Translations under genes and position numbers: made by a program
Notes under the pieces: model-generated
Database searches by the model: none
The model's input: only the letters and a program-made list of their open reading frames with translations
What the model was told of the DNA's origin: nothing
Assembly: GCF_900199635.1 (NCBI RefSeq)
Contig: NZ_LT962687.1
Coordinates: 1,101,501 to 1,165,500 of the forward strand
DNA: 64,000 bases
Source of the DNA: Anaerotruncus massiliensis (ex Togo et al. 2026)
GTDB lineage: Bacteria > Bacillota > Clostridia > Oscillospirales > Ruminococcaceae
Direction: 5' to 3'
Shown: one piece after another, positions 1 to 8,019 of the stretch
Position numbering within the stretch: the stretch's first letter is position 1
How the letters are laid out: each line of letters starts with the position of its first letter

Positions 1-2
1 CG

Positions 3-278
3 GCCCGGCACCTGTGGGGGCTCAAAAGCGTCCTCTACGACGCGCCCTATGAAAACGCGGACAAGTCCTTCGAACTGGAGGGGTTCCATATCACGGACCG
101 CCGCCGCGTGCGCTATTCCTTTACGCTGGAGGGGAGCGCCCTCATCGAGAGCCTCTTTTCGATGACTCCCTATTACTATAAGACCCCGGCGGAGGGGGCG
201 GCCCGGCTCGCGGCGCTGGAAACCCTCACGACCGAGGCGGATTTCTGGGTGGTCGCCTACGGGAAGGGGGAGGCGTGA
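3..278 (+). CDS. 23S rRNA (guanine-N1)-methyltransferase, RlmA-like, C-terminal part
   Basis: Partial gene that runs in from the left edge. The 91 visible residues match the C-terminal end of RlmA-type SAM-dependent enzymes, which methylate N1 of a guanine in 23S rRNA helix 35. Typical features are RHLWGLKSVLYDAPYEN near the start, LEGF in the middle, and FSMTPYYYKTP followed by an acidic tail. The catalytic SAM-binding half and the N-terminal zinc finger lie outside the window, so activity cannot be judged. The stop overlaps the ATG of the next gene (TGATG), so the two are probably cotranscribed. Family assignment is fairly secure; the exact target base is inference. Confidence 0.75.
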   Translation, partial: ARHLWGLKSVLYDAPYENADKSFELEGFHITDRRRVRYSFTLEGSALIESLFSMTPYYYKTPAEGAARLAALETLTTEADFWVVAYGKGEA

Positions 279-772
279 TGGAAAACGCCGTCTGGGTCGC
301 GCGCACCGGCGCGCGGGACCTCTCGGCGGCGGCCCGCGCGCTGCTTGCGCGCGCGCTTGGCCTGCCCGAGCCCCCGCGCGTCGAAAAGGACGCGCGGGGA
401 AAGCCCTTTCTGCCGGATTTCCCGGGAATTCAAATCAGCATCTCCCACACGCGTGGCGCGGTGGCGGTCGCACTCTCGGAACGCCCCGCCGGCGTGGACG
501 TGGAACCGGCCTCCCGCACGCTGCACGACTGGTTCCCCGCGCGGTTCTTTACCGGCGCCGAGCGTTCCCTCGCGGACTGCCCGGAGGAGGTGATCGCGGT
601 GTGGACCCGCAAGGAGGCGCTTCTCAAACGGGATGGGCGGGGGATCACCCTGCCGCTGCGTGAGGTCGAAACGGCCGGCCGGGACGACCTCGTGACCCGG
701 CGCGTCGGGGACTATGTGGTCTCCTTCTGCGGCGAGCCCGCCGCCTTTTCCCTCATCGAAACCACGCTCTGA
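278..772 (+). CDS. 4'-phosphopantetheinyl transferase superfamily protein (Sfp/AcpT-like)
   Basis: A protein of 164 residues that should move the 4'-phosphopantetheine arm of CoA to a serine on an acyl or peptidyl carrier protein. It has the ordered motifs of the family: GKPFLPD (about 41-47), SISHTRGAVAVAL (about 54-66), the Mg-binding GVDVE (about 73-77) and WTRKEALLK (about 109-117). Its length is short for Sfp (about 220) but longer than AcpS (about 125). The ATG at 278 overlaps the upstream stop; a GTG at 275 is an alternative. It ends just before a terminator. The carrier protein it serves is not visible here. Confidence 0.85.
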   Translation: MENAVWVARTGARDLSAAARALLARALGLPEPPRVEKDARGKPFLPDFPGIQISISHTRGAVAVALSERPAGVDVEPASRTLHDWFPARFFTGAERSLADCPEEVIAVWTRKEALLKRDGRGITLPLREVETAGRDDLVTRRVGDYVVSFCGEPAAFSLIETTL

Positions 773-780
773 CAGGAAAC

Positions 781-805
781 GGTCCGCCATTGGCGGACTG
801 TTTTT
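781..805 (+). terminator. Intrinsic terminator after the transferase gene
   Basis: GGTCCGCC / GGCGGACT stem (one G-U pair) with loop ATT, followed by a run of five T. It ends the rRNA methyltransferase-transferase unit. Confidence 0.8.
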
Positions 806-825
806 GTAATCCTGCACGATTCTGG

Positions 826-854
826 TTGAAGAAAGTGGAAAAATATTGTATAAT
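826..854 (+). promoter_or_regulatory. Promoter of the polyphosphate:AMP phosphotransferase gene
   Basis: -35 TTGAAG at 826-831, 17-bp spacer, -10 TATAAT at 849-854. The leader that follows has an 8-bp stem (TGTGCCCG at 878-885 with CGGGCACA at 906-913). Confidence 0.75.
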
Positions 855-948
855 CGAGAGTAACAACCCTCCGCTCATGTGCCCGCGGCAAAAATCTCTC
901 CGCACCGGGCACAATAGGAGGAAGCTCGGAATGAAAAGCGAGGAATAA

Positions 949-2436
949 ATGATGCTGGAAAATCTGGATTTGGATGTTCGGATGGAAAAAGAGGAGTGGG
1001 ACGCGGTGTCCGACGGCCTGAAACAGAAGCTCGGCGTGCTTCAGCAGCGCATCCGCGCGCTGAAGATCCCGATGGTGCTTGTCTTTGAAGGGTGGGGCGC
1101 CTCCGGCAAGGGGGACAAGATCTCCCGCCTGATCACCAACCTCGACCCGCGCGGTTTTTCGGTGCACAGCATCCTCGCGCCGACGGCGGACGAGCGGCGG
1201 TATCCGTGGATGCGGCCCTTCTGGCAGGCGCTGCCCACCTACGGGGACACGGCGATCTTTGACCGGAGCTGGTACCGCGCGGTTTCGGTGGCGCGGGATG
1301 AGGAACGCCTCACCCGCCGCGATCTCAACCACCGGTTCGACGAGATCGTGGACTTTGAGCAGCAGATTACCGACGACGGGTACGTGCTGGTGAAATTCTT
1401 CTTCCACATCTCCAAGAAGGAGCAGAAGAAGCGGCTCAAATTGCTGGACGATCAGAAATCGACCCGCTGGCGCGTGACAAAGGCCGATTGGGACCACAAC
1501 CGCCGGTATGGCGAATATCTGGAAATTTTCGATGAGATGATCTCCCGCACCGACCGGCACAACGCCCCCTGGACGGTGGTGGCATCGACCGACCGCCGCT
1601 ATGCGACCTGGAAGGTCTTTACCACTGTGATCGGCGCGATGGAGCAGGCGATCGAGCGCAAGGAGAACGGCTATGAAAAGCCGTTCACCGGCATCCGCGT
1701 GTCGGACGACATCAAGACGCTGCCCGCGCCGCGCCTGCGGGAGATCGACCTAAGCGTCACCATCGCGGAGGACGACTACCGCAAAGAGCTCAAGGACTGC
1801 CAGAAGCGCCTCTCCGAGCTGCACAACGAGCTCTACCGCCGCCGCATCCCGATGATCCTCGCCTACGAGGGCTGGGACGCGGCGGGCAAGGGCGGCAACA
1901 TCAAGCGGGTGGCGGCGGCGCTCGACGCGCGCGGCTACGAGGTCATCCCGATCGCCGCGCCGACCGCCCTGGAAAAAAACCATCCGCACCTCTGGCGGTT
2001 CTGGAACGCGCTGCCCAAGGACGGGCATGTGGCGATCTTCGACCGCACCTGGTACGGCCGCGTCATGGTCGAGCACATCGAGGGGTTCTGCACCGACGAG
2101 GAGTGGGGCCGCGCCTACGACGAGATCAACCGCTTTGAGCGGGGGCTTGCCGAATGGGGCGCGATCATCCTCAAATTCTGGCTGCACATCGACAAGGACG
2201 AACAGCTCGCCCGCTTTACCGACCGCCAGAATACCCCGGAAAAGCAGTACAAGATCACCGATGAGGACTGGCGCAACCGCGACAAATGGGACGACTACGA
2301 GAAGGCGGTCGACGAGATGCTCCTGCGCACCAACACCGCCTATGCGCCGTGGATTGTCGTCGAGTCGAACGACAAGCGCTACGCCCGCATTCGGACGCTC
2401 AAGGCGATCATTGCGGCGATTGAAGCCAGGCTTTGA
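949..2436 (+). CDS. pap: Polyphosphate:AMP phosphotransferase (two-domain PPK2 family)
   Basis: A 495-residue cytoplasmic enzyme expected to make ADP from AMP using polyphosphate. It consists of two PPK2 domains in tandem. Walker A loops are GWGASGKGDK (about 48-57) and GWDAAGKGGN (about 306-315). The lid or catalytic motifs are DRSWYRAV in the first half and DRTWYGRVMVE in the second. In characterised class II PPK2 proteins the C-terminal domain is the catalytic one, and here too the second copy looks more canonical. ATG codons at 949 and 952 are both possible; GAGG at 940-943 suits 952 slightly better. A five-codon mini-ORF ends immediately before the start. The gene is monocistronic by its promoter. 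Confidence 0.9.
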   Translation: MMLENLDLDVRMEKEEWDAVSDGLKQKLGVLQQRIRALKIPMVLVFEGWGASGKGDKISRLITNLDPRGFSVHSILAPTADERRYPWMRPFWQALPTYGDTAIFDRSWYRAVSVARDEERLTRRDLNHRFDEIVDFEQQITDDGYVLVKFFFHISKKEQKKRLKLLDDQKSTRWRVTKADWDHNRRYGEYLEIFDEMISRTDRHNAPWTVVASTDRRYATWKVFTTVIGAMEQAIERKENGYEKPFTGIRVSDDIKTLPAPRLREIDLSVTIAEDDYRKELKDCQKRLSELHNELYRRRIPMILAYEGWDAAGKGGNIKRVAAALDARGYEVIPIAAPTALEKNHPHLWRFWNALPKDGHVAIFDRTWYGRVMVEHIEGFCTDEEWGRAYDEINRFERGLAEWGAIILKFWLHIDKDEQLARFTDRQNTPEKQYKITDEDWRNRDKWDDYEKAVDEMLLRTNTAYAPWIVVESNDKRYARIRTLKAIIAAIEARL

Positions 2437-2711
2437 TTTGCCGCGCTGCGCCCGGCAGGGCTATCGCGGGAATTGCCGCTTAAAAAAGCGGCAAGAAATA
2501 CGAGCGCGTTCCGCCGCGCGCCACGGGTTCCTTTTCGGACGGACGAAAAGGAACCAAAAGTCCGCCTAAGGGGGCTCCGCCGCCCCCTTAGGAATCCCCG
2601 GGAGTACCTTGCCAGTACCCGCAGGTTACAGCCGCTCCCCACGGGTACACCAGCTGTGGGCACAATTCGGGTTGCGGACGCTCCCAACATCCGGGAACGG
2701 AAGGTACAAAT
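2437..2711. other. Non-coding hairpin-rich intergenic stretch
   Basis: No convincing gene. It holds several inverted repeats: TTGCCGCTT (2473-2481) with AAGCGGCAA (2486-2494), GGTTCCTTTTCG (2526-2537) with CGAAAAGGAACC (2544-2555), and CCTAAGGGGGC (2565-2575) with GCCCCCTTAGG (2582-2592). The arrangement resembles mobile palindromic intergenic elements; only genome-wide copy number could show that. Confidence 0.5.
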
Positions 2712-2747
2712 AAAAAGGGCGCGCAGCGATCGCTGCGCGCCCTTTTT
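2712..2747 (-). terminator. Perfect 17-bp palindromic terminator (either strand)
   Basis: Arms AAAAAGGGCGCGCAGCG and CGCTGCGCGCCCTTTTT around a 2-nt centre. The T run is present in both orientations. On the minus strand it would end a transcript started at the promoter at 2857-2886. Confidence 0.8.
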
Positions 2748-2850
2748 GCAAAGGCGGCTGTTATAGAAGGGAGTAACTGCCGATGAGTTACCAAGGGAAA
2801 CGGTAACGAGGCAAATTCGGCCCACCAAAGCAAACGTACTTATGAAGCGT
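2712..2850 (-). ncRNA. Candidate small RNA, minus strand
   Basis: A consensus minus-strand promoter (TTGACA at 2886-2881, 18-bp spacer, TATAAT at 2862-2857) and a perfect terminator (2712-2747) bracket about 139 nt that contains no plausible reading frame with a ribosome site. The transcript could form GTTACC...GGTAAC and an alternative GTAACT/AGTTAC stem. No known RNA family was recognised. This is inference from signals only. Confidence 0.4.
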
Positions 2851-2855
2851 AATAA

Positions 2856-2906
2856 TATTATACAGCATAATAAGCAGGAATGTCAATAAGTTTATGCTGT
2901 ATAATA
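2856..2906. promoter_or_regulatory. 15-bp inverted repeat with divergent -10 elements
   Basis: TATTATACAGCATAA (2856-2870) is repeated inverted at 2892-2906. Each arm contains a TATAAT: 2900-2905 for the ribbon-helix-helix gene and 2862-2857 on the minus strand. Only the minus side has a TTGACA -35. This is a likely operator, possibly for the adjacent DNA-binding protein. Confidence 0.5.
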
Positions 2907-2937
2907 ACCTTATTAAACAGATAAGGTTTTGATAGCA

Positions 2938-3147
2938 ATGGCGACAATCAAAGTAAGCGGAGACCTCAAAAATAGAGATCGGTTATCGACGACCGTTGAT
3001 AAGGGCCTGTATAAGGCGATCAAGGGTTATAGCGAAGAGTCGTTGGTGCCGATGTCGAAGATCATAGACGAGGCAGTGGAAGACTTCCTGATCAAAAAGA
3101 AAATTCCCTATGAGTGGGTTGCTCCTTACCGGGTGCCAAAGGAATAA
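2938..3147 (+). CDS. Small ribbon-helix-helix (CopG/Arc-like) DNA-binding protein
   Basis: A 69-residue protein with a predicted short N-terminal beta strand (about 2-8) and two helices. The pattern DRLSTTVDKGLYKAIKGYS then PMSKIIDEAVEDFLIKKK fits ribbon-helix-helix repressors such as antitoxins and plasmid or phage regulators. ATG at 2938 has ATAAGG upstream; TTG at 2929 is in frame but too close to that site. The codons are less GC-rich than in the surroundings. It stands alone, with no toxin partner beside it. The inverted repeat upstream suggests autoregulation (inference). A strong terminator follows. Confidence 0.65.
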   Translation: MATIKVSGDLKNRDRLSTTVDKGLYKAIKGYSEESLVPMSKIIDEAVEDFLIKKKIPYEWVAPYRVPKE

Positions 3148-3148
3148 T

Positions 3149-3181
3149 AAAATGCGGACCGCGAAGCGGTCCGCATTTTTT
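3149..3181 (+). terminator. Intrinsic terminator
   Basis: Stem AATGCGGACCGC / GCGGTCCGCATT with loop GAA and a run of T. Confidence 0.85.
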
Positions 3182-3322
3182 GATGATTGATTTATCGAAA
3201 CTGGCCTTCTTCGCTTCCTATCTTGGGCGAACAAGAAAGGAACTCGCCGCCGGTCGACTATCGGCAGGCCCTGCGCCCGCTGGGCGGAAGACCTAAGAGA
3301 AGAGGCCCGCCGGGGCGCAAAG

Positions 3323-3859
3323 CTAACGGGGGAAAGCATACTCCTCGTCGAGCAGGAACCGCACCCGGCCGGGCGGGGGATCGGCATAGGGGTTATACTC
3401 CATCCCGTTCAGCGAGCCGGCGTCCACAAGGTCGAGCCATCCGAACCGGGGCACGGAGACCTCCTCGAAATAGAGCCTGCGCACCCCGTAGCGGTCCTCG
3501 CCGGGGTCGTACCGGCCGGGAATCGGCCTGCGGTCGTACCGGACGAGGTAGGGCGCCGTCTCTCCGCCCCCGGGGACGCTGACCGTACAGACGACGGTGC
3601 GCGCGTCGGGATAGAAGGTCGCGTTATAGAGGATGGGGCCCGCGTCCTGTTCGGCGGGCAGGGGAGAGGCGACCAGTTCGTCGAGGTCAAGGCTGTGGTT
3701 GGGGCTTTGTGCGCGCAGGGAGGCCATCAGGGGCGTGTCGGGGCGCGCGTCGATGTACTGCTGTTTCTCAGCCTGTGTGCGGGCGGCCAGCAGGACCGCC
3801 GCGGCCAGCAGGAAGAGGAAAAGCGGGAGCGCGCGGCGGCGCTTTTTCGGTTTACTCAT
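3323..3859 (-). CDS. Hypothetical exported/membrane-anchored protein, last gene of ABC operon
   Basis: A 178-residue protein not recognised as a known family. It has a basic N-terminus (KPKKRRR), one hydrophobic segment (about 11-26, LPLFLFLLAAAVLLAA) that is a signal anchor or uncleaved signal peptide, and a soluble tail of about 150 residues outside the membrane. There is no lipobox. The start overlaps the end of the permease gene by 8 nt, so it is almost certainly translated from the same mRNA. It may be an accessory factor of the transporter (inference). Confidence 0.6.
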   Translation of the reverse strand: MSKPKKRRRALPLFLFLLAAAVLLAARTQAEKQQYIDARPDTPLMASLRAQSPNHSLDLDELVASPLPAEQDAGPILYNATFYPDARTVVCTVSVPGGGETAPYLVRYDRRPIPGRYDPGEDRYGVRRLYFEEVSVPRFGWLDLVDAGSLNGMEYNPYADPPPGRVRFLLDEEYAFPR

Positions 3860-5264
3860 GCTTGATCGCCTCGAGGGCGGAAATCTTCATCGCGCGGTTG
3901 GCGGGCAGGATGCCGGAGATCAGGCCGATGAGGGTGGCGAAGAGGATCGCCGCCACGACGAGCCACGGCGGGATGAGGGAGACCTGCGCGGCGGCCTGCT
4001 CGCCGCCGCCCCCGTAGTAGCCCATATAGCGCATCGACATGCCGCTGTTGTCCCCGCCGAAGGAGAAGTTGAAGTAGTTCATCAAAAAGGAGATGAAATA
4101 GCTGAGGATGACGCCGATGATGCCGCCGACAAAGCCGATGACCCCGGCTTCCATCAGGAAGACGGAGCGGATGTTCTTGACCTTGCAGCCGAGCACCTTC
4201 ATGACGCCGATTTCGCGGGTCCGCTCATAGATCGACATGATCATCGTGTTGGTGATGCCGATAGCCGCGACGAGCAGGGAGATGCCGCCCAGTCCGCCCA
4301 GGAACATCTGCTGCTGGCGGGCCTGCTCCTGCATCGGCTTGCGCACGTCCTCGGCCGAGTTCGTCTCGAAGCCCATCGCCTTGATGGCCTCCTGAACCGG
4401 CTCGACGTCCTCCATCGTGGCGACCTTGACGGTGACGTTGCTGTAGCCCTTGTTGTTGCGGGTGCTGGTCTTGATCTTGTTGACGCGGTTGTATTCCGCC
4501 TCGAGCCACTTGATGTCCTCGATGTCCATGATGATGCCCTGCGAGGTCTCCCAACCCTTGTCGTAGTCCTGCTTGACCCGCCCGACCGGCTTGATCTCGC
4601 GGGAGAACTGGGTGCTGTCGGGATCGTCCTCGTCCTGCTTGTTGCTGCGCAGGATGAGCTCGTCGTTCATGATGTCGACGAACGGCTTCTGCTTGAGCTC
4701 GCCGTTCTCGTCCGTCTCGGGCCAGCGGTAGTTGTCAAACTTTTTCTTGTTGTCCTGGAAGCTGTAGCCGGTGTATTCGCCGACCACCACATAGATCGGC
4801 TTTTTCTTTTCGGTCTGCGGCCCCGTGGGATATTCCCCCTCGAGCAGCGTGTAGCCCATTTTGGGCATGGCTTTGGCATACATGCCGGTGATGTCCCACA
4901 GCTCCATCTGGTAGCGGTCGTCCTTGCCCGCATAGATGCGCGCCTGGAGGCCGGGGGAATAGATGGGGGTCGCGACCTCGACGCCGGGGAGGTTCTGCAT
5001 CTGCTCGACCGCCTTGTCGTCCATGACGGCGGCGTCGCCCTCGCCCATCCCGCTGTAGCGGTAGTTGTAGACGCTGATGGTGGTGAGGCGGCTGCCCATC
5101 TGCGCGAGGGTGTTTTCGAGTTGGAGGTTCATGCCGAGGCCGAGGGAGATCATGACGACGATCGCGCAGGTGCCGACCACCACGCCGACCACGGTGAGGA
5201 TGGAACGCATCTTTCGGCGGAAGAGATTTCCAAAGCACATGGAAATCATATCAGATATCTTCAT
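3852..5264 (-). CDS. ABC transporter permease, MacB/FtsX family
   Basis: A 470-residue membrane protein with the MacB layout. It has a first membrane segment after a basic start (about 21-44, ILTVVGVVVGTCAIVVMISLG), a large extracytoplasmic domain (about 45-310), and then three membrane segments toward the C-terminus. The cytoplasmic motif YERTREIGVMKVLGC, typical of FtsX permeases, lies between them. Such permeases work with a LolD/MacB ATPase as mechanotransmitters or exporters. It overlaps the preceding exported-protein gene by 14 nt. The substrate is unknown; export of a peptide, antibiotic or lipoprotein is possible. Confidence 0.85.
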   Translation of the reverse strand: MKISDMISMCFGNLFRRKMRSILTVVGVVVGTCAIVVMISLGLGMNLQLENTLAQMGSRLTTISVYNYRYSGMGEGDAAVMDDKAVEQMQNLPGVEVATPIYSPGLQARIYAGKDDRYQMELWDITGMYAKAMPKMGYTLLEGEYPTGPQTEKKKPIYVVVGEYTGYSFQDNKKKFDNYRWPETDENGELKQKPFVDIMNDELILRSNKQDEDDPDSTQFSREIKPVGRVKQDYDKGWETSQGIIMDIEDIKWLEAEYNRVNKIKTSTRNNKGYSNVTVKVATMEDVEPVQEAIKAMGFETNSAEDVRKPMQEQARQQQMFLGGLGGISLLVAAIGITNTMIMSIYERTREIGVMKVLGCKVKNIRSVFLMEAGVIGFVGGIIGVILSYFISFLMNYFNFSFGGDNSGMSMRYMGYYGGGGEQAAAQVSLIPPWLVVAAILFATLIGLISGILPANRAMKISALEAIKHE

Positions 5265-6855
5265 CGTCGTCCTCCAGGAAGGCCTCGTCCTCCTTACGGC
5301 GCGCGAGCATGAGCCTGATCAGGAAGGCCGCGAAGATCATGAGCACCACGCCGCCGACCATCCAGCCCCAGACGGGAATCGTCTGGTACCAGGGCGTCTC
5401 CTCGGGGACCTCGTCCATCGGGTTCATCGCGTCCATGCCGTCGTCGGAGGGCATCGAGAAGGAGATCGCGGTCGTCGTGAAGGGCTCGCGGATCTCGGTG
5501 ACGTGCATGTTCGCGTCCTCGTAGGTGATGATGATCTCGCCCTTGACCTCGCCGCCCTCCAGGGCGCCGAGCTGGAAATCGGCGGAATCCTCCTTGCCGG
5601 CCTCGATGTTGCCGATGAACTGGCGCTGGCCGGGCTGGGCGATGTTGCCGGCGATTTCGGCGGAGACGTTGTAGATGGGGGATTTCCCCTTGTTGACAAA
5701 GGAGACCTCGATGCTCGTGTCGTCCCCGACATAGAGTTCGGAGGGGACCTCGACGGGGTTGAGGGTGAAGCGGTCGAGCTGGGTGACGGGGATGCTGATC
5801 TCCTGCTCGGAGGTCAGCTGCTTGCGCGCCTCGTCGATGACCGCCTCATAGGCAAAGTCGAGCTTGATCGCGTGAGAGATCGGTTCCGCGCCCGGCTTGA
5901 CCGACAGCGCGATCGTGCGCTCGATCGACGACTCGCGCGACATCTTTTCAAGGTAGATGGTGTTGGAGGAGCCCTTGAGGGTGAACGCCTCGGGCACCGT
6001 GATCTTGATGACGATGTTGTCGATCGGGAGCTTTTTGCTCGTGTTGGTAAAACGCAGTTTGAGGGAGAAGTCGCTGGCCGCGGCCACGCTCGCGCCGCCG
6101 TAGTCGAACTCCGACACGATCAGCGTCGGAGTGGGCGGCGCGATATCCGGGCGGCTGGAGGAGTCGTCGTCATCGTCGTCGTTCTTGTTGTGTTCCCGCT
6201 CGCTCGAGGGGGATTTCACCTTGAGCTCGTTGAGCTCCTTGCTGAAATCGGTCATGCCGATGCCCCATTCGGGCGGGTAGGAGACGGAGAGGCGCAGGGT
6301 CTTGCTCTCGCCAGTGTATGTAATATCTGGATAGGTAATGGTATAGTAGACGCCCTTCTCGTTCGAGCTGGAACCCACAAAGAAATCAGGGTGGTCGCCC
6401 GGCAGATTGTTGATGCGAAAGACGTCCGTGTTGATCGAAAAGGCGAAGAAGTCATAGGGGTCCTTTCCGGCGACCAACGCGTCATACTGATCGTGGGTGA
6501 AACGGGTGTCGACCACGGTAATGACCATCTTGGCATGGTCACCGTTGGTGAGCTGGGTCAGGCGCTTGCCGTCCCTGAGAAACTGCACGCCCTGGATGTT
6601 GTAAGCATCCGATGTGGGGTCGGTCTTGTCGTCGCTGTTGCTTCCATCGCCGTCACGGGGCGTCACGTTCAGCACCGCGTCGGGTTCCTCCTTCGGCGCC
6701 TGGGATTCCACCTGCGTGGTGGTGCCGGCGGTATCGCCCTCCTCTGCGTAGACGGTCGTGCCCCGGAAAAGCGTGGCAAAGGAGATGCCCGCCGCCGAAA
6801 AGAGGAAGATCACGGCGAGCACGAGGGAGATCACGCGGCTGGAAAGATGGTTCAT
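5251..6855 (-). CDS. Exported membrane-anchored protein with CARDB/NEW3-like Ig-type domains
   Basis: A 534-residue protein with an N-terminal signal peptide (about 8-37), a long extracytoplasmic part, one C-terminal membrane segment (about 490-515, WGWMVGGVVLMIFAAFLIRLML) and a short acidic cytoplasmic tail. The stretch GDDTSIEVSFVNKGKSPIYN and similar segments read like beta-rich CARDB/NEW3 domains, common in COG1361-type S-layer-like proteins. A low-complexity patch of Asp and Ser (NDDDDDDSSS) separates two halves. It sits between ATPase and permease in the operon and overlaps the ATPase gene by 4 nt, so it probably acts as the extracellular partner of this transporter. The function is inferred from context only. 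Confidence 0.7.
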   Translation of the reverse strand: MNHLSSRVISLVLAVIFLFSAAGISFATLFRGTTVYAEEGDTAGTTTQVESQAPKEEPDAVLNVTPRDGDGSNSDDKTDPTSDAYNIQGVQFLRDGKRLTQLTNGDHAKMVITVVDTRFTHDQYDALVAGKDPYDFFAFSINTDVFRINNLPGDHPDFFVGSSSNEKGVYYTITYPDITYTGESKTLRLSVSYPPEWGIGMTDFSKELNELKVKSPSSEREHNKNDDDDDDSSSRPDIAPPTPTLIVSEFDYGGASVAAASDFSLKLRFTNTSKKLPIDNIVIKITVPEAFTLKGSSNTIYLEKMSRESSIERTIALSVKPGAEPISHAIKLDFAYEAVIDEARKQLTSEQEISIPVTQLDRFTLNPVEVPSELYVGDDTSIEVSFVNKGKSPIYNVSAEIAGNIAQPGQRQFIGNIEAGKEDSADFQLGALEGGEVKGEIIITYEDANMHVTEIREPFTTTAISFSMPSDDGMDAMNPMDEVPEETPWYQTIPVWGWMVGGVVLMIFAAFLIRLMLARRKEDEAFLEDDDEDI

Positions 6856-7787
6856 ATCGGCAGTTCTCCTTTTTCTTCTTCAGCGGCCGCCGGGGCGGGC
6901 GGCGGAGCACAGGGCGCGTCCCCGTCGTCCGGAAGGATCAGCGGCTCGTCGTCGGGCGGCAGGGGGAGCTCCTCCTCGGCCGGGATGGGCCCTTCCGGGA
7001 GCTTTGGCTCCTCGGGAAGCACCGATTCGGGCGGCAGGGAATCCGCGTCGGTGGTCCCGTCGTAGATCGGCGTATGGGTGACGTCCGAGGTGATCGCGCC
7101 GTCGATCAGGGTGATGACCCGGTCGGCGTAGTCGGCGATCTCGGGGTCGTGGGTAACGATGATGAGCGTCTGCTGGTACCGGCGAGCGAACCGGACCATC
7201 ATGCGCATGACGTCGATGGTCGTCCGGGTGTCGAGGTTGCCGGTCGGCTCGTCCGCGAAAACCACCTTCGGCCGCGAGACGAACGCGCGCGCGATGCCCA
7301 CGCGCTGCTGCTGGCCGCCCGACATCTGGGTGGGCTTGTGGTGGGCGCGCTTTTTGAGCCCCACCGCGGCGAGCATCGCCATCGACGCCTTGTTGCGCTT
7401 CGATTTGGAGACCCCCTTGAAGATCATCGGCAGGGAGACGTTTTCGAGCGCGGTCATGGTTGGCAGGAGGTTATAGGACTGGAAGACAAAGCCCAAAAAC
7501 CGCTGCCGGAAGATCGCGAGCTGGTTTTCCGACAGGCGGGAAATGTTGGTCTTTCCAATATATACCGAGCCGCGGGTAGGCTTTTCAAGCCCCGCGAGCT
7601 GGTTGAGCAGGGTGGATTTACCGGAACCGGAGGTCCCGACGATGCAGACGACCTGCCCCTTTAAAATTTCCAGGTTGATGTCCGCGAGGGCGACGACTTT
7701 TTCATCGCCGATGCGGTAGACCTTGCGCAGATGGCGCACGCTGATCATGGGTTTCGGGCCGTTTTTGGCCTGCGCGGCGGTTTCCAA
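6852..7787 (-). CDS. ABC transporter ATP-binding protein (MacB/LolD type) with acidic C-terminal tail
   Basis: A 311-residue ATPase. Walker A is GTSGSGKST, signature MSGGQQQRVGIARAF, Walker B VVFADEPTGNLD, and the switch histidine is in IIVTHD. The last 70 or so residues are an unusual Pro/Glu/Asp-rich extension beyond the normal length of about 230. The start is placed at TTG 7787 because GGAAGGGGGTGG lies 7 nt upstream; the frame continues to 7817 without a ribosome site. It is the first gene of a four-gene operon (ATPase, exported protein, permease, small anchored protein) in which each gene overlaps the next. Confidence 0.88.
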   Translation of the reverse strand: METAAQAKNGPKPMISVRHLRKVYRIGDEKVVALADINLEILKGQVVCIVGTSGSGKSTLLNQLAGLEKPTRGSVYIGKTNISRLSENQLAIFRQRFLGFVFQSYNLLPTMTALENVSLPMIFKGVSKSKRNKASMAMLAAVGLKKRAHHKPTQMSGGQQQRVGIARAFVSRPKVVFADEPTGNLDTRTTIDVMRMMVRFARRYQQTLIIVTHDPEIADYADRVITLIDGAITSDVTHTPIYDGTTDADSLPPESVLPEEPKLPEGPIPAEEELPLPPDDEPLILPDDGDAPCAPPPAPAAAEEEKGELPI

Positions 7788-7911
7788 AGTGCCACCCCCT
7801 TCCGGCATACCGATCAATAGGTGCGGCTTTTTCCGCGATTTACTGCAACAAATTCACACTGCCGTCAACGCGGCTTCACCGGGGCAACACAATCGGCGCG
7901 GGAGAATCCGG

Positions 7912-7940
7912 TTGTACCCGCCCAAAAACTGTGATACAAT
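7912..7940 (+). promoter_or_regulatory. Promoter of the RlmD-like gene
   Basis: -35 TTGTAC (7912-7917), 17-bp spacer, -10 TACAAT (7935-7940), upstream of the rRNA methyltransferase and divergent from the ABC operon. Confidence 0.65.
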
Positions 7941-8019
7941 ATCCGGAGAGCCGGCGAATGCAACGGAAAATACAGGATGAGTATAGCATAGATTGTCCGA
8001 AATGCAAAGGGGTGGGCGG

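Noticed and set aside
2379-2833. Two minus-strand frames (149 and 81 codons) after the pap gene
   Set aside because: They cross several perfect hairpins and have no ribosome site; better explained as non-coding DNA.
3633-5312. 559-codon plus-strand frame, and a similar one at 5077-7065
   Set aside because: Antisense to the ABC operon; low-complexity Val/Asp/Leu/Gly translation typical of shadows.
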